Below, piece after piece: positions 8,081 to 18,933 of a DNA stretch of 64,000 nt. Source of the DNA: Paragorgia papillata (lineage: Eukaryota; Cnidaria; Anthozoa; Scleralcyonacea; Coralliidae); the NCBI GenBank assembly GCA_035771165.1, contig JAWNZC010000260.1, positions 53,659-117,658 on the forward strand, given 5' to 3'. How positions within the stretch are numbered: position 1 is the stretch's first letter; every line of letters begins with the position of its first letter. The notes beneath the pieces are model-generated. The model ran no database searches. It was not told the DNA's origin and saw nothing but the letters and a program-made list of their open reading frames with translations. The position numbers and the translations under genes are program-made.

Positions 8081-8965
8081 TATCAAATCGACAACTTGCG
8101 CAGTTCGGATAGCAGGTACTGGTAACTATCCTGTTAAATTATTCAAATTATTTAAATTTACGTCAGCAAATTATAATCATTATAAGTTCGGTTGGATTGC
8201 GAAATAACGTTTTTCAGCGATCACGATCATGACGAAAGAAATCTTTGCCAGAAAAAATGGTTTCAGCTAAAATGTACATTAACATTACTATGGAAAAACT
8301 GACCAAAGAAAGAAGGCTAAGAAGAGATGTGACAGCAATAGAGACAGCAGGGAAGAGGCAACAATAAACATGACTTAGGACCACTGAAAAAAGCCTAAAA
8401 ATTTATGCACTTAAGACCGAAAACGATGCCGACCGAAATGTATCTGAAAGAACAAGGATGTGTCCTGAAACTGTTCAAAGCTGGTAAAGAATTCTGCTCT
8501 GGTGTATTCTACTTAACTCGAGAGAGAACGATGAAGATATTTTGAAACAAACGGCTTTTTAGATCATGAGGAGAACTGAATGATGCCTTGTCATATTTAT
8601 TTGTCACCAACGAAAAAAGTAAGAAACCGCGAACTAGAAAAAACAATCCGAAAAGAGTAGACTGAATTGGCAGTGTTTGTGGTGATATGAGCAGAAGAAA
8701 GTTTAATAACGGTAGGAGATTCGTATTTATATTACCAGTTTAGCTGAGTTAAAACGAAAGAAATCTTGAAAATGAAAATCAATATAAATAATATCTTGTC
8801 TAGCATTGTCTTTGGACGATAGGTCGTTGGCATTGTATCTTTTCTTGGCCACTATTTATATCTGTTTTTGAATGAGAATTTGTCATTTAGTTCATCTCGG
8901 GTTTTTTTTAATATAGACTATGCATGTTCTTTCGCCTTTCTGTCTGTCAATACATGACAACAGAT

Positions 8966-9890
8966 GCAATACATACTGCCGAAGCCACAATGAACGACGA
9001 TCTTAAAAACGTTGAATCTTGGTTAAAGTCGATAGAATGATTGCCAACATTAAGAAGACCAAAAAAATGTTAATTGGTTCGCGTCCTGCTCTTAAAAAGG
9101 CTGAAAATCTGGAAATATATCTTTCCAACAGTAAGATTGAGGAAGTATCCACCTTTGACTATCTTGGTCTCTGCATACATAATACGCTATCCTGGAAACC
9201 TCAAGTTGATCGGATATGTCAACGCTCGTATCCCAAACTGAAATTACTGAATCGTATTTCAGGTTTTCTACCAACTGAAGTCCTTCTCAGAGTTTATAAG
9301 CAAACAATCTTACCTATTATCGACTATGCTTCAATCGTATGGCATGATTGTGGGTCTGTTCTTACCGACCGTGTTGAAAAAATTCAAAACAAGACAATGA
9401 GAACCATCTTACACGCTAACAGATCAACTTGCACACAACAAATGCGTAACCGCCTGGGTCTCCTTACTTTACACAGCCGACGCCGCTTTTTAAGATATAT
9501 TTTAGTTTTTAAAATTGTAAATAACATTGACTGTCCTACGTATTTTAACGATTACTTTCTTTTAAGAAGTTCGTTAAGGGGAAAAACCCTTCGAGATCAA
9601 ACTTTGATAGACCTACCTAAAGTTAAAACTTCACTCGGACAAACTATGTTTAAGTTTGTGGCAGCTCGTGACTGGAACTTGCTCCCGAAGTCAATTAGGG
9701 TCATTAAAGTTCTCAGTAGTTTTAAATACTTGGTTTTTAAATATCTTTTAGAAATTGACAATTCTTCACACAATTGTAGTTTATAATTATCAGTCTTCTG
9801 TTAAATTTTTATATTGTGTATATTGTGTCCCCAATTAGCTGTAATATATAGCTAAATACATTGACACTAAAATAAAGTTATTCATTCATA
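8966..9890 (+). mobile_element. 5'-truncated non-LTR retrotransposon (LINE), copy 1
   Basis: Encodes only the last part of the reverse transcriptase ORF. From 8970 the frame reads HTAEATMNDDLKNVESWLKS, then stops; the next frame (ORF 9019-9786, 255 residues) continues with KKTKKMLIGS, FDYLGLCIH, ...PIIDYASIVW and the long Leu/Arg-rich C-terminus ending at 9786. These are RT thumb and C-terminal segments typical of CR1/Jockey-related elements. The catalytic YADD box and endonuclease are missing. A 3' untranslated part with AATAAA-like AAATAAAG follows, ending in ATTCATTCAT near 9890. The frameshift after WLKS is common to all copies, so the element was dead when the unit amplified. Confidence 0.8.
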
Positions 9891-9949
9891 TTGTAAATGA
9901 GAACTTCGATAGGTATATTTATGTTAATAATGAACTATTTTACATACTG

Positions 9950-10007
9950 TTCACCCAGGTAAGACCAGCTATTACAGCTGAATAGGTCTTCACAGTTTAA
10001 ATAAAGA

Positions 10008-10049
<42 letters not shown>
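9950..10049 (+). repeat. Retroelement-like tail plus TTA microsatellite
   Basis: CAGGTAAGACCAGCTATTACAG... leads to AAATAAAG and a (TTA)n tract at 10008-10049, the usual look of a LINE- or SINE-type 3' end with a trinucleotide tail. Tract lengths: about 28 bp in copy 2 (23987-24014), 74 bp in copy 3 (35926-35999), 74 bp in copy 4 (48176-48249), interrupted in copy 5 (60683-60750). Confidence 0.55.
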
Positions 10050-10174
10050 GTAATCCTGCTTTCTGATTGGCTAACGAGCGGTCCTTATGAGGGCGTATGA
10101 ATCGCGCGAGTTTTAAACCCAAACGGAAAAGTTTTTAATTTTTCAAAGGCCGCCATTTAAAATCAATTGCAAAA

Positions 10175-10253
10175 ATGTACTCAGAGGAAAGCCTACATAG
10201 TGAAAGTGAAATCTGTTATCCAACAGAAGACTTTCCTCTTTCCTCTAACGAAG
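10175..10253 (+). CDS. Candidate first exon of the recombinase gene (copy 1)
   Basis: ATG at 10175 opens 26 codons of an acidic, Ser-rich leader (MYSEESLHSESEICYPTEDF) ending at a possible donor G|GTAAAA after 10253, phase 1. An inverted CCAAT box (GATTGGCTAA) lies about 115 bp upstream. The frame picks up again after a possible acceptor (CTGCAG, 10294) as VEDQNTSEYIDEIQ before meeting stops. Copies 2 (24140), 3 (36125) and 5 (60886) keep the ATG and leader; copy 4 (48375) has a stop at codon 3. Assignment to the recombinase rests only on position. Confidence 0.3.
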
Positions 10254-10601
10254 GTAAAACACAGACTTTTCGTTATCCACTATAAATACTGCAGTTGAGG
10301 ACCAAAACACGAGCGAATATATTGACGAAATCCAAATGTTTATGTAATAGATAAAGCATGAGCAGCGATCTGTATCTGATTTACAAGGCGAGCTGCATTA
10401 TCGCACTTATCAAATGGACGCATCTAAATCGCCATGTTTTGAAACAAATTTTCAAGTTGGAGTGAATTTAGCTAAGAAATTGAGGAAAAAGTTTATGTAA
10501 ATCAGGACGAATCTGTATGCGATTTACAGCTATTGATTAAATATTCATTTCTTTTTTTCACATACGATATCAATGTTATTAAAAGGTACTTTCTATCAAT
10601 A

Positions 10602-11919
10602 AATGAGTGAAGGGAAATTGAAGCCATATATGTACCTGATAAAGAGTTAAATATCCTGATATCCAGTTTTTTTATGAATCTACAAAAGAGAAATGGCGAA
10701 GTCTACGAACCATCCTCCCTCAGTGACCTCCAGAGAAGCTTACATAGATATTTAAACAATAAACATTCAAGTTTAAATCTTTTCCAAGACCAAGAATACT
10801 CAAAGGCTAGAGAGGTTCTTTTAGCAAGGAAAAGAGAGCTGCTGTAGCAGCACGCCAAAGGAAACCGATCACAAGCTGCTAGAGAGTTGACCATTGACCA
10901 GAAGAAGACCTTGAAACCGGTTTGTTTGGTAACCAAGGACCCAAAGTTCTCCAAAAGACCGTTTGGTGGGTTCTTTCCCTTCATTTTGGATTCAGAGCTC
11001 GTGATGAATCCAGAAGATTAAAGTGGGAAGACAGCTCTTGGTAAAGACCCGGAAACTGGCAGCGAGTTGTTGATATGAAAGGGGATTCAAGACAAGACGC
11101 GGACGACCAACATTAGACAGAGTGATGTCCAGTTCAGTTGTTTAATTTATTCGCCAGCCATCGACTAGACGGGTACAGAATTTTTACACGACAAAGCAAC
11201 ATGGCTGTTAACCACCGCCGTAAACCAGGTTTGGTACACCAAAGTTCCATTGGGAGAAAACGAAATTGAGAAGTTTCTTGTGAAGGTTGCGAAAGCCGCT
11301 AATTTGCCAGGAAATTTCGGCAATCACTCGGGCAGAAAAAACATGTATTTTGCATCTAATGGATACTTATGTTCTAGCGAATTACGTGGCTCAACTGAGT
11401 GGGCATAAGAATTTGAAAAGCCTGCATGCCTATAAAACAGCTTCAGCTAGCCATCAGCGAAAAATGTCAATGGTCTTGAGTAGCTCAACCATGGTCACTT
11501 CCATAGAGTCTAGAAGTTCGCAGAAGCATCAAGCCTCCACTGTAATGACTTCACAATCCAGCATCCAAGAACAAAATTTCTCCTTTTCCAATCGGTCTGC
11601 AGTTGAAGGCATGTTTTCTGGAGCAGCGATCGGAAAAATGGAAGGGTGTACATTCAATTTTTTCCTCAATCCGGCCACTAGTGAAATGTTATCATCAGTG
11701 ATGACAGTGAATCGGACTGAATCGCATCCCTTTTTCTTTTTGTTACTTAGATCTGGGTATTTTGTGAGGAACTTATCGATGTTTTTATGCAATGATCACG
11801 GTAGATGCCAACAATATTGTAACGAACTTTCTTCGCTTCGTCTCTTTCGAGTTTTGAAATTAACATGCTTCACTCAGGTGACTTCCTTATTTGGTCACTG
11901 CTATGGCTTCTTTCAATGA
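10602..11919 (+). pseudogene. Crypton-type tyrosine recombinase pseudogene, copy 1
   Basis: Degraded gene for a tyrosine recombinase of the Crypton/DUF3504 type, enzymes that cut and rejoin DNA through a tyrosine-DNA intermediate. From 10602 the frame reads ...ELNILISSFFMNLQKRNG, EYEPSSL-like VYEPSSL, then the N-terminal helical domain to a TAG stop at 10842-10844. After a frameshift near 10905 comes LHFGFRARDESRRLKWED, with the box I arginine at 10994-10996. Later frames give NHSGRK (HxxR box, 11325-11336), LSGHKNLKSLHAY (third His and presumptive nucleophile Tyr, 9 residues apart) and a tail SAVEGMFSGAAIGKMEG typical of this family. So all catalytic motifs are still present but split by stops and frameshifts, including an extra A after HSGRK found only in copy 1. 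Confidence 0.8.
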
Positions 11920-12014
11920 CGTATTTATTTCTATTTTTATTCGTAAGAGAGGGTGGCGGGTGTATTTCGTTTTTCAAGAAAAAAAAATATTATTTACCGT
12001 TTTGGTTGGTCCGT

Positions 12015-12015
12015 A

Positions 12016-12046
<31 letters not shown>
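12015..12046. other. Deletion junction removing exon A in copy 2
   Basis: Left sequence TTGGTCCGTATATA of HP1 passes into a TA tract and then directly into ACTCGTAAAAACCAAGG, which in copy 1 follows position 1211. About 1.03 kb is missing. TA dinucleotides on both sides give ready homology for the event. Confidence 0.85.
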
Positions 12047-12047
<1 letters not shown>

Positions 12048-13440
12048 CTCGTAAAAACCAAGGAAATCAGTCAATAAGTTCGTTATTTAACAAATAGATG
12101 ATATTTTTCCGTGCGTGTGTACTGTAATAACGCACAGATGACGTCACAGCGTGTAAAGAACAAAAAAGTACGCCACGAGACGCAGTCGAGTGGCGTGACT
12201 GTTGTTCTTTACACGCTGTGACGTCTTCTGTGCGTTATTACAGTACACACGCACGGAAAAATGTCAACGAAGCCCGGATAGCGCTATTCACTGGATAGCG
12301 ATTTTTCAACCTTCGTAAAAATGGTCACAATAGATCTTAAAAACTTCAGTTTATAAATACCAAATCCTAATCTGAGGTCATAACAATCAACGGCCAATTT
12401 TACGAAGGTTGAAAAAATCGCTATCCAGTGGATAGCGCTATCCGGCCTTCGTACAACCGGTCCCAGGACAATATAGCTGTCTAATCATGTCTCAAATATA
12501 TGAAGGTATTACATATACTTTACCTCAAGTTAATAAGTCTATCTACTTAAAAACTGTTTCACTCGTGTTTTAAAAACACTCGTGAAATTAAACCTTAATT
12601 TTCCTCGGCCCCATGCAATTACCTATTCAAAGTGAATTCTTTCATCACTTTCATGTTTAAATGAAACGAATTTTTTCCGACTTTTGTCAAATATTGAGAT
12701 AAATGCGTTTGACTTGTTGGAGGTAACTAAAAGCGTTATAATCATGCGCGACTGGAAAAAGTGTTTGTGAAGAAACCAATATTACGTTACAAATATACTT
12801 CTAGAAAGTTTCAAATGATAATGATAACAAAGTAAAAGGCTTCAAAGATCATGGAAATGTATAGGAGCAGATTTCTCAGCTTCTTTTGTAAGTGACACGA
12901 GCTCTTGCTTGTCAATTAAATCATCAGAGTAAAGAAAAGCAGCAGCAATAACTAGGTCATCATCATCCATCTTGTTTCTGACTGCAGAGTCGAACTCGAA
13001 TATAATAAAAATCTAAACACCATTCAACACACGGGTGTAACCCAGTCCTCTGCGCGTGTTTACTCGTACTCGAACTCGCACTCGCACCAAAGCTAAACCT
13101 CCCTAGTATTTCATTTCATACTACAATTACTGCACTCAATTACACGCTATCGCATCCTCTACTGCACTGTGTATGCTACTGCGAGTTCCTGCATAGTGTA
13201 CTGCAAGCCAGCGCACTCTACCGTTCGCTATCGCATGCTCTACTTCACGCTAATGCACTCTGATAGTCTAATGTTCCCTTTAATGATCCAACTCCTTATA
13301 CGCATATTTTTCGACAATTAAGAATACAGCTATGACACACACGCAATGTTTTTTTGTGGGAGAAGGGTTCGGGGAGAAGTACTCCGAATGAAAATTGTGG
13401 TCGGCCTCATCCCAACAACTCAACGTTACGGTCTTAGTTG

Positions 13441-13586
13441 TCCTAGGGGTAATAATCCCCAAGTAGGACTCTAGTCTAATGTCCTAGGGGTCGTAGTTCC
13501 CCATGTTGGACTTTGCCCAAGGGGTAATGACCCCCAAGGGCATCCTACATGTCCAAGGGGTAATAGATCCCCGAGTTGGACATTTC
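13441..13586. repeat. Four tandem hairpin-bearing repeats of 34-41 bp
   Basis: Units start at 13441, 13482, about 13516 and about 13552. Each has the form TCCwAGGGGTaatnatCCCCaagttGGAC: an AGGGGT stem, a short AT-rich loop and a CCCC stem, so each can fold on itself. They lie at the 3' end of the DIRS-like element, downstream of RNase H in its reading direction, where DIRS elements carry terminal and internal complementary sequences. Role unknown. Confidence 0.75.
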
Positions 13587-13609
13587 TTACTTTCGACTAA
13601 TTCTTATAA

Positions 13610-14062
13610 TTACATCAATTCGTATGAGTCTATGGGGTTGAGGGTGACCTTTGGGAGCACTTCATCCCCACAAATACGCAGAATGCGTATTCCCCATAGA
13701 CGGACAGCCCTCCCCCTGAAAATTGGCCCAGATGCGTCGGTATATAGTTCAAGGCAGTCTGAGTTTTGCCATGAAGAAGATAAGAAAACTTGCACCATTC
13801 CAGTTAACAATAAACTGTTTCCACATCTCGAGATCTTTACAAAAAAAAAGCTCGCGCTAAGCTTTATATGATGGTGCGGCTTTATAATATTTCTCGTCAG
13901 CTCGATTATTCGTTGAAAATTTAGAGTGCCTATTAGAGATTGAAGTTCTTTTAAAGTACATGACCGTTTGTTTTGAAATAGATCGAAAGCTGCCCGTAGG
14001 CGTTCAATTTTATCGGCAGGAAGACGTGCTTCCATCCTGACACTGTCTAAGATAATGCCCAT
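13610..14062 (-). pseudogene. DIRS-type RNase H domain (broken)
   Basis: Minus-strand ORF from 14062. It starts with GIILDSVRMEARLPADKIERL, a hallmark of the linker between RT and RNase H in DIRS elements, then TLKELQSLIGTLNFQ and KPHHHIKLSA. LELYTDASG supplies the first catalytic Asp of RNase H. The frame then shifts, so the rest of the domain is not continuous. RNase H removes the RNA strand during reverse transcription. Confidence 0.75.
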
Positions 14063-14113
14063 AAACCCGATTGCTGTTACTGGACCCAGTGTTTTACCAG
14101 CGGCTATTGGTTG

Positions 14114-14945
14114 CTAATGTGGTTTTTTTAAAGTAAGCAACATGGCAGTTAAACTTTGTTGACAAATGTTATCATACGGTGGTGAAGGTGATGGTGGCTC
14201 AATAAGGAGAAAGTCATCAAGAATATGACACACAAACGAAATGTGACACTTATTTTGTAAGATCCACTCAATAGCGTCAGAAAGCTGGTTGAAAAGATAT
14301 GGAGCGCTCCTTAGACCGAAAGGTAATACTTTGTCATAGTAATAATATTTACCGTTCCTAAACATGCCGAGAAGTCGTTCATAGTCGTCTGGGTGAACTG
14401 AAATGAGCCAGAAGGCAGATTCAATGTCAGTCTTAGCCAGGAAACAACGCTGTCGGAAACGTTTTATGCCTTCAAGAGTTAATACTTGTCGTACCCGACT
14501 TTGGAAATGAAGGACGAAATATCGTGCGGAACTTAGCCGAATTCTTTTTTGGTACTAAACCAATTGGGGAGACTTGAAAATTAGTAAACGGTGGGGTGTC
14601 GAATGGACCAGCCGCGCGGCCAAGAGAGAACTCTTTTTCCAAATTTGAAGTGACAATGTTTGGATGGGTAAAGGCGGTAGGCAAATTTTTTGAAACTCTA
14701 GGGGTTCGCTGTCCATCGAATCCTATTCGGGCCCCATATCTTAAATTGTCACACAATTGTGAAGCGAACTGTGGGTCCGGGTGCCCAGCTAATGTGTCTT
14801 CTAGTTTAGTAGTAACTACGATAGGTGTTGGTATAAAATTTTTACAGACATTATTAGCATTTAGCTCTGTTGGAATTGCGCTGGCTATTGGATGAACGGT
14901 CTTCGTCTGTTCGCGGTCTTTGATATATAGACTGAACAATGACAT
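14114..14945 (-). pseudogene. DIRS-type reverse transcriptase (two frames)
   Basis: The upstream part (14945-14472) contains HPDPQFASQLCDNLRYGARIGF, SLGRAAGPFDTPPF and GLVPKK, typical of the DIRS RT N-terminus, and stops after TSINS. Between 14450 and 14366 another frame gives FLAKTDIESAFWLIS, carrying the catalytic Asp of motif A. From 14365 comes DKVLPFGLRSAPYLFNQL and HILDDFLL, the LDD form of the catalytic motif used by DIRS elements in place of YxDD. At least one frameshift or stop separates the halves, so the enzyme is not made as it stands. Confidence 0.8.
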
Positions 14946-15382
14946 CCAGCGTGTGCGCTGTCGCAGCGGTTACAAATATGGCGGTACGTACACGGGTTTC
15001 TTTTACAGATTCCGGTCCTATTGAAGTTGCTGCAAATCTATTTCTGACCAATTTAGAAATTTGTTTAACGCAGCTTTTCGACGAAACTTGAAGTCATACA
15101 TGCACCAACCCAACCCTCTGTGGCATTGCGCAGCGTGGCGAATGATGATAAGAACTCCTGTGCTCTATTTGGGAATTCATGCGTAAAAACACTCATGTAC
15201 GTAGTGAAGGCAGTCGTTCACTGTTCGATCTCTGCGATATTCGTGCTGGGTTGGGTGGATCTCTTAACTTTAATCACAGAGTTCTCAAGCGTTAACATAA
15301 CGGGCTCTTCGTCTGTTGTATAATAAATGGATTCTTCGGCAAGCGTTTAGACAGTTCAAAAACTCACCCGACTGAATTTGCT

Positions 15383-15784
15383 TCATGTATCATGTGGCTG
15401 GTACATCGTCGAATGATTTCTGTCGCCTCGAAGAATTGGTGGAGATGTGTGCAGCGTCTCGGTGGTTAGGGCGATCGTCTCAGTGCGGTTATCTGTCATA
15501 AATTCTGCGGATTGTAGCGGTTCGTACGGGACCACTGGACCAGACAAGCTTGTCATGGCTTGAACGGCAGCGCGAGCGGCGTTGGTAACTATCTCATTCA
15601 CCGATTCTGGAATACTCCTCGCGACGATACATTGTATTTGGGCCAACTGGACGTCGTTCAGTAAAGGACTTTCGCTCGGACGTGTAGATGGCGTCTCGAC
15701 GCTAGTTGATGGAACATCGGCCGTGGTAGCGGTTTCGGTTGCATCGTTGTTCGTTGACGCATGTCGTTGCAATCTAGCGATCAA
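15383..15784 (-). CDS. Gag-like ORF of the DIRS-like element
   Basis: Minus-strand ORF of 133 residues, Thr/Ser/Ala-rich (TETATTADVPSTSVETPSTR) with a helical middle (LNDVQLAQIQCIVARSIPESV). Position upstream of the reverse transcriptase and composition suggest ORF1/gag of the element. A further fragment in the same direction (15051-14854) lies between it and the RT. No zinc knuckle was seen. The 16010-16335 leader shows nothing recognisable. Confidence 0.45.
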   Translation of the reverse strand: MIARLQRHASTNNDATETATTADVPSTSVETPSTRPSESPLLNDVQLAQIQCIVARSIPESVNEIVTNAARAAVQAMTSLSGPVVPYEPLQSAEFMTDNRTETIALTTETLHTSPPILRGDRNHSTMYQPHDT

Positions 15785-17366
15785 TGTGTTTCGACGGCCA
15801 TGGTCGGGTAGGCCTTTTTCTGCACATCGTTAACGAATGATCGACGGCTTACTATCGTTGTTGGTGCCGGTAGCGTTGACGCAGCTCCTTGTCCGTCGTG
15901 CAAATTTTTTGGCGTCTAACGAGAGGCATATCCTCACAGAAGCGTTTTCAAAATAATTTGTTCGCTTTGCCGAGCTTACACGTAGCTTATTGTGTAAAGC
16001 TGTTGATCACAATGGTTCATATGGTGCGTGTTGAAGTCTTATAAGGACGGCTAGGTGAAATTTGATTGGCAGATTTTCCCGCGAAAAAGAGGAAATACCG
16101 TTTCCATTGGTTAGACTATTCATTGCCTTGTGTTCTACACGGGCGGAGTCATGCTGGTTGGAAAGACTGAACTTTATACCCGTCTGGGGTTTATTTGAGT
16201 TGTTGACAGCTGAGAAATTGATCTTTGTCCGGACCCCTACCGATTTACAAGGTCTTTACGCAGCTTTACATCTTGCTTAGACGTTTTTGTCTCATTAACT
16301 TAAATTTATATTTGCTATAGGCTTATATAAATTGGCTACTGCAAGCTTGTGCCCTTTTTCACGCCATCGCATCCTCTAGTGCATTCTGTATGCTACTTCA
16401 CCCTATATATCGCATGCTGCACTGCACACTATTGCATACTTTCCTGCAAGCTAGTGCACTATACTACACGCTATATCATGCTCTACTTCACGCAACTGTA
16501 TACTCTACTGCACTCTGCTGATGTACTGTACTGTACTGTACTTAATTTTACGAGAGCTCATGTGATTAGGTATTAATAATATAGCGGGTAAAATTATTCA
16601 AGAGTTATGTTATGTCCAGAAAATGTCGAAGTACATGTACCTTATCACGGTCGATGCTCGAAACATTCCAATTTTCCTCGTTCTATCGCTGTACCTGTTG
16701 CTTTCTTTTTGTAAACACAGGCAAAAGTTTGTAAATTTTCTAGAGTATTAATTTTCACTAATAGTTTACACTCCTTCAAAAGTTTAAATTAGTTCAAAGT
16801 AAACAAAAAAAAGCATTTTCAAACCGAAAAACCTTGCAGATTTGTTGGAAAAAAGTCACTCCTCTGAGGTTCACTGTGGCTAAGTAACAAAGCGACGAAT
16901 CACATGCTGATCAAAGTACTGCTGATCAAAGAACCAATTTTGCCCTGAATTACAAAAAAAAGCCCTCTGCATTAGCCAGTCATATTCAAGTAATTTTGCC
17001 CTGTATATTATTAATAAAATAATCCTTCGAAAGATTCGTCAGCTTCGATATCATTCCTCAGTGCAATTTATGTTTCTTATGCAGGCTAAGAGGTTAGCGA
17101 CTCCCCAACTCTCGGGCACCTCTTTTTCGTACATTGACTCTTGAGGGCTATAGCTATTTTCCAACGTCAGGCAAACGCAGAATTCCTTTTCCTTCTGGCT
17201 AACACCCTGGTGTACTTTCTGTATGTTCAGTCGCCTAACATCAAACGAAAGAAATCCCTGTGAAACTTTCTGTGAATAGTTGAGACCCAACAAAATTTCT
17301 GCATACTCGGTTCCCAGGCGCTTATGCTTTTTCCACGTCAGATTATCTATTTATTTTATCTTATAG

Positions 17367-17753
17367 ATGATGCTGCTAAATGTAAGAAGCTGTTGAACAA
17401 AGGAAAGCTTATGTATGCTGAGCCAAAGTATCTTCTGGACGTGGCCTTAGAGAACTTAGCCAATGGCAACAGCCAACTTATTGATGAGGAAACAGAAGAG
17501 CACACATTCACAGAGTTAATCAGCAAAAGCGCAAACAAAACAGAAGATGATATTGGCGGAAATTTTACAAACAATGGACAAACAAGATCAGACTCATCGT
17601 TGGAAAGTTCTTCATCAACCTTTTGGTTGACTACAGACTCGTCTGGGGTAGAAGGCTGTGTGGAACCTTGTGTAAAACCGTGTGTAAAACCAGAGACAGA
17701 AGCTGAGAGGAAATCAGCCCATGTTCGGATGCGTGAAACCATCAGTGCAAGTA
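17367..17753 (+). CDS. Candidate exon B, copy 2
   Basis: Open for 129 codons with the same acceptor and donor as copy 1. Differs by Val to Glu in the acidic part, Phe to Ser in the middle, and two synonymous changes. Because copy 2 lacks exon A, a transcript crossing it could join exon B only to another unit's exon A or B; the phase would still be correct. Confidence 0.55.
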
Positions 17754-17875
17754 GTGAGTACTTTTATTATTATACAATGCTGATACAATCTCGACTGTGA
17801 TTGGCTAAAAACCTACAGATAATTCTTGACGTCTGTAGCTATGACGCGCTGGCCAGCGGTTTAAACAAAACAAAC

Positions 17876-17992
17876 ATGGCGGCCGTCCTTAGGAGTGAAG
17901 ATCAGAAGCGGATTAATCCGGCGGATTTGGCACGTTTTGTTGACGCTAAAACCACCAAGAAAAAACAAGCGAGCTACACATACATCTGTTAG
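17876..17992 (+). CDS. Short promoter-associated ORF, copy 2
   Basis: Same 38-codon ORF as in copy 1, with Ala at codon 2 (ATGGCGGCCG). Identical stop and upstream CCAAT/CRE-like motifs. Confidence 0.3.
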   Translation: MAAVLRSEDQKRINPADLARFVDAKTTKKKQASYTYIC

Positions 17993-18933
17993 AGTTTAAA
18001 GCAGTGTTTGAAGGAGAAAATTGTATTTGAAAGCGAAAAAAGTTAGCGAACCTCGAACTGAAGACGGTATGAATATTTACTAATTTTACCTAACTTTGTA
18101 AAAAATTTTCTAAAGGCTTCAACATTTATAATTGTATAATAAAACAATTATTGAATTCGGTTATCGCATGATATCAAAAATTATCAAGGCCTCTGTTTGT
18201 GTTATCCGCCTCAGCCTTCGGCTTCGGCAGATAACACAAACCTCGGCCTTGATAATTCTTGATATCATGCTCAACCTCATCCAATAATTGTATATTATAT
18301 GACTAATTTCGTGAGCGGCCTGGAACGCAAAATCCAGGAATCTGATTGGTTGGCTACTAAAACAAAATAAACATCAGAACTTCAGTTCTAACTGCGCATG
18401 GCTGTTTGTAAACCCAGGACCGTGGACCCAGGGATTCATGCACTGATCTCTGTATAACTGGATTGCTCATCAAAAACAATTGTCAGATGTTAATTTACTA
18501 CTGCAAAACAGAAGGAAAATGCAAGCAAATACAGTTCGAAATTGTCAACTGCATACTTCAAGACTTTGTAAAGACACATGCATGTTTTACTAGTCTTTAA
18601 TGAAATTATTGACTGGTTTCGTTGGTTTTTACGAGTTTTGTGATATAGACCAAGTTTATCGATTACAGAGTAAAAAACTACGAAATGACACGTTTTGCTG
18701 CTTAGAAATACCAACAAATGCAAAAACTAAGCTTCTAAACCTTTTACAGTGTTTTTTTGTTTGATACCAATAGCAAAAAAAAATTTAGTGTGTCTTTTTT
18801 TGTCTCTTCGTCCTACGAAAACATACAAAATTTCCGTGGCTGCCATCTTGGTACTCCAAATTCGTCATCTCCAGTGGCTTCATTTTTGGAGCCGGATGAG
18901 CAATCCAGTTATATAGAGATCAGTGGATTTATG

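Larger units (their letters stand above)
1..11839 (+). repeat. Array copy 1 (about 11.84 kb unit, subtype I)
   Basis: First near-complete copy of the tandem unit. Its first bases recur at 11840, 25805, 37790 and 62636, and the order of all internal landmarks is the same in every copy. I use this copy as reference. It lacks the roughly 145-bp G-rich segment that copies 2-4 carry just upstream of the LINE fragment, a state shared with copy 5. Gene-free stretches of note: 293-818 holds nothing recognisable; 1620-2290 holds only a 43-codon minus-strand ORF; 2660-3160 shows nothing; 6610-7060 shows nothing beyond AT-rich sequence; 8080-8960 shows no ORF of substance or repeat; 9890-10170 holds a retroelement-like tail and a TTA tract. 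Confidence 0.95.
13280..16335 (-). mobile_element. DIRS-like retrotransposon insertion, lacking its recombinase
   Basis: Element of 3.06 kb present only in copy 2, splitting the minisatellite (left flank ends GTTCCCT, right flank resumes ACTGCAAGC). Transcribed right to left it encodes a gag-like region, reverse transcriptase and RNase H-like domain with the sequence features of DIRS elements. About 330 bp remain after RNase H, too little for the tyrosine recombinase and methyltransferase such elements usually carry, so it is non-autonomous or internally deleted. No target-site duplication beyond CT, as expected for this class. Reading frames are broken at several points. Being absent from the other copies, it inserted after the array formed. 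Confidence 0.8.

Noticed and set aside
10703..10984. 93-residue minus-strand ORF in each recombinase region
   Set aside because: Antisense to the recombinase N-terminal domain, which is clearly recognisable on the plus strand.
16062..16280. Plus-strand 72-residue ORF in the DIRS-like leader
   Set aside because: Opposite to the element's coding direction, no recognisable motif and no splice signals.
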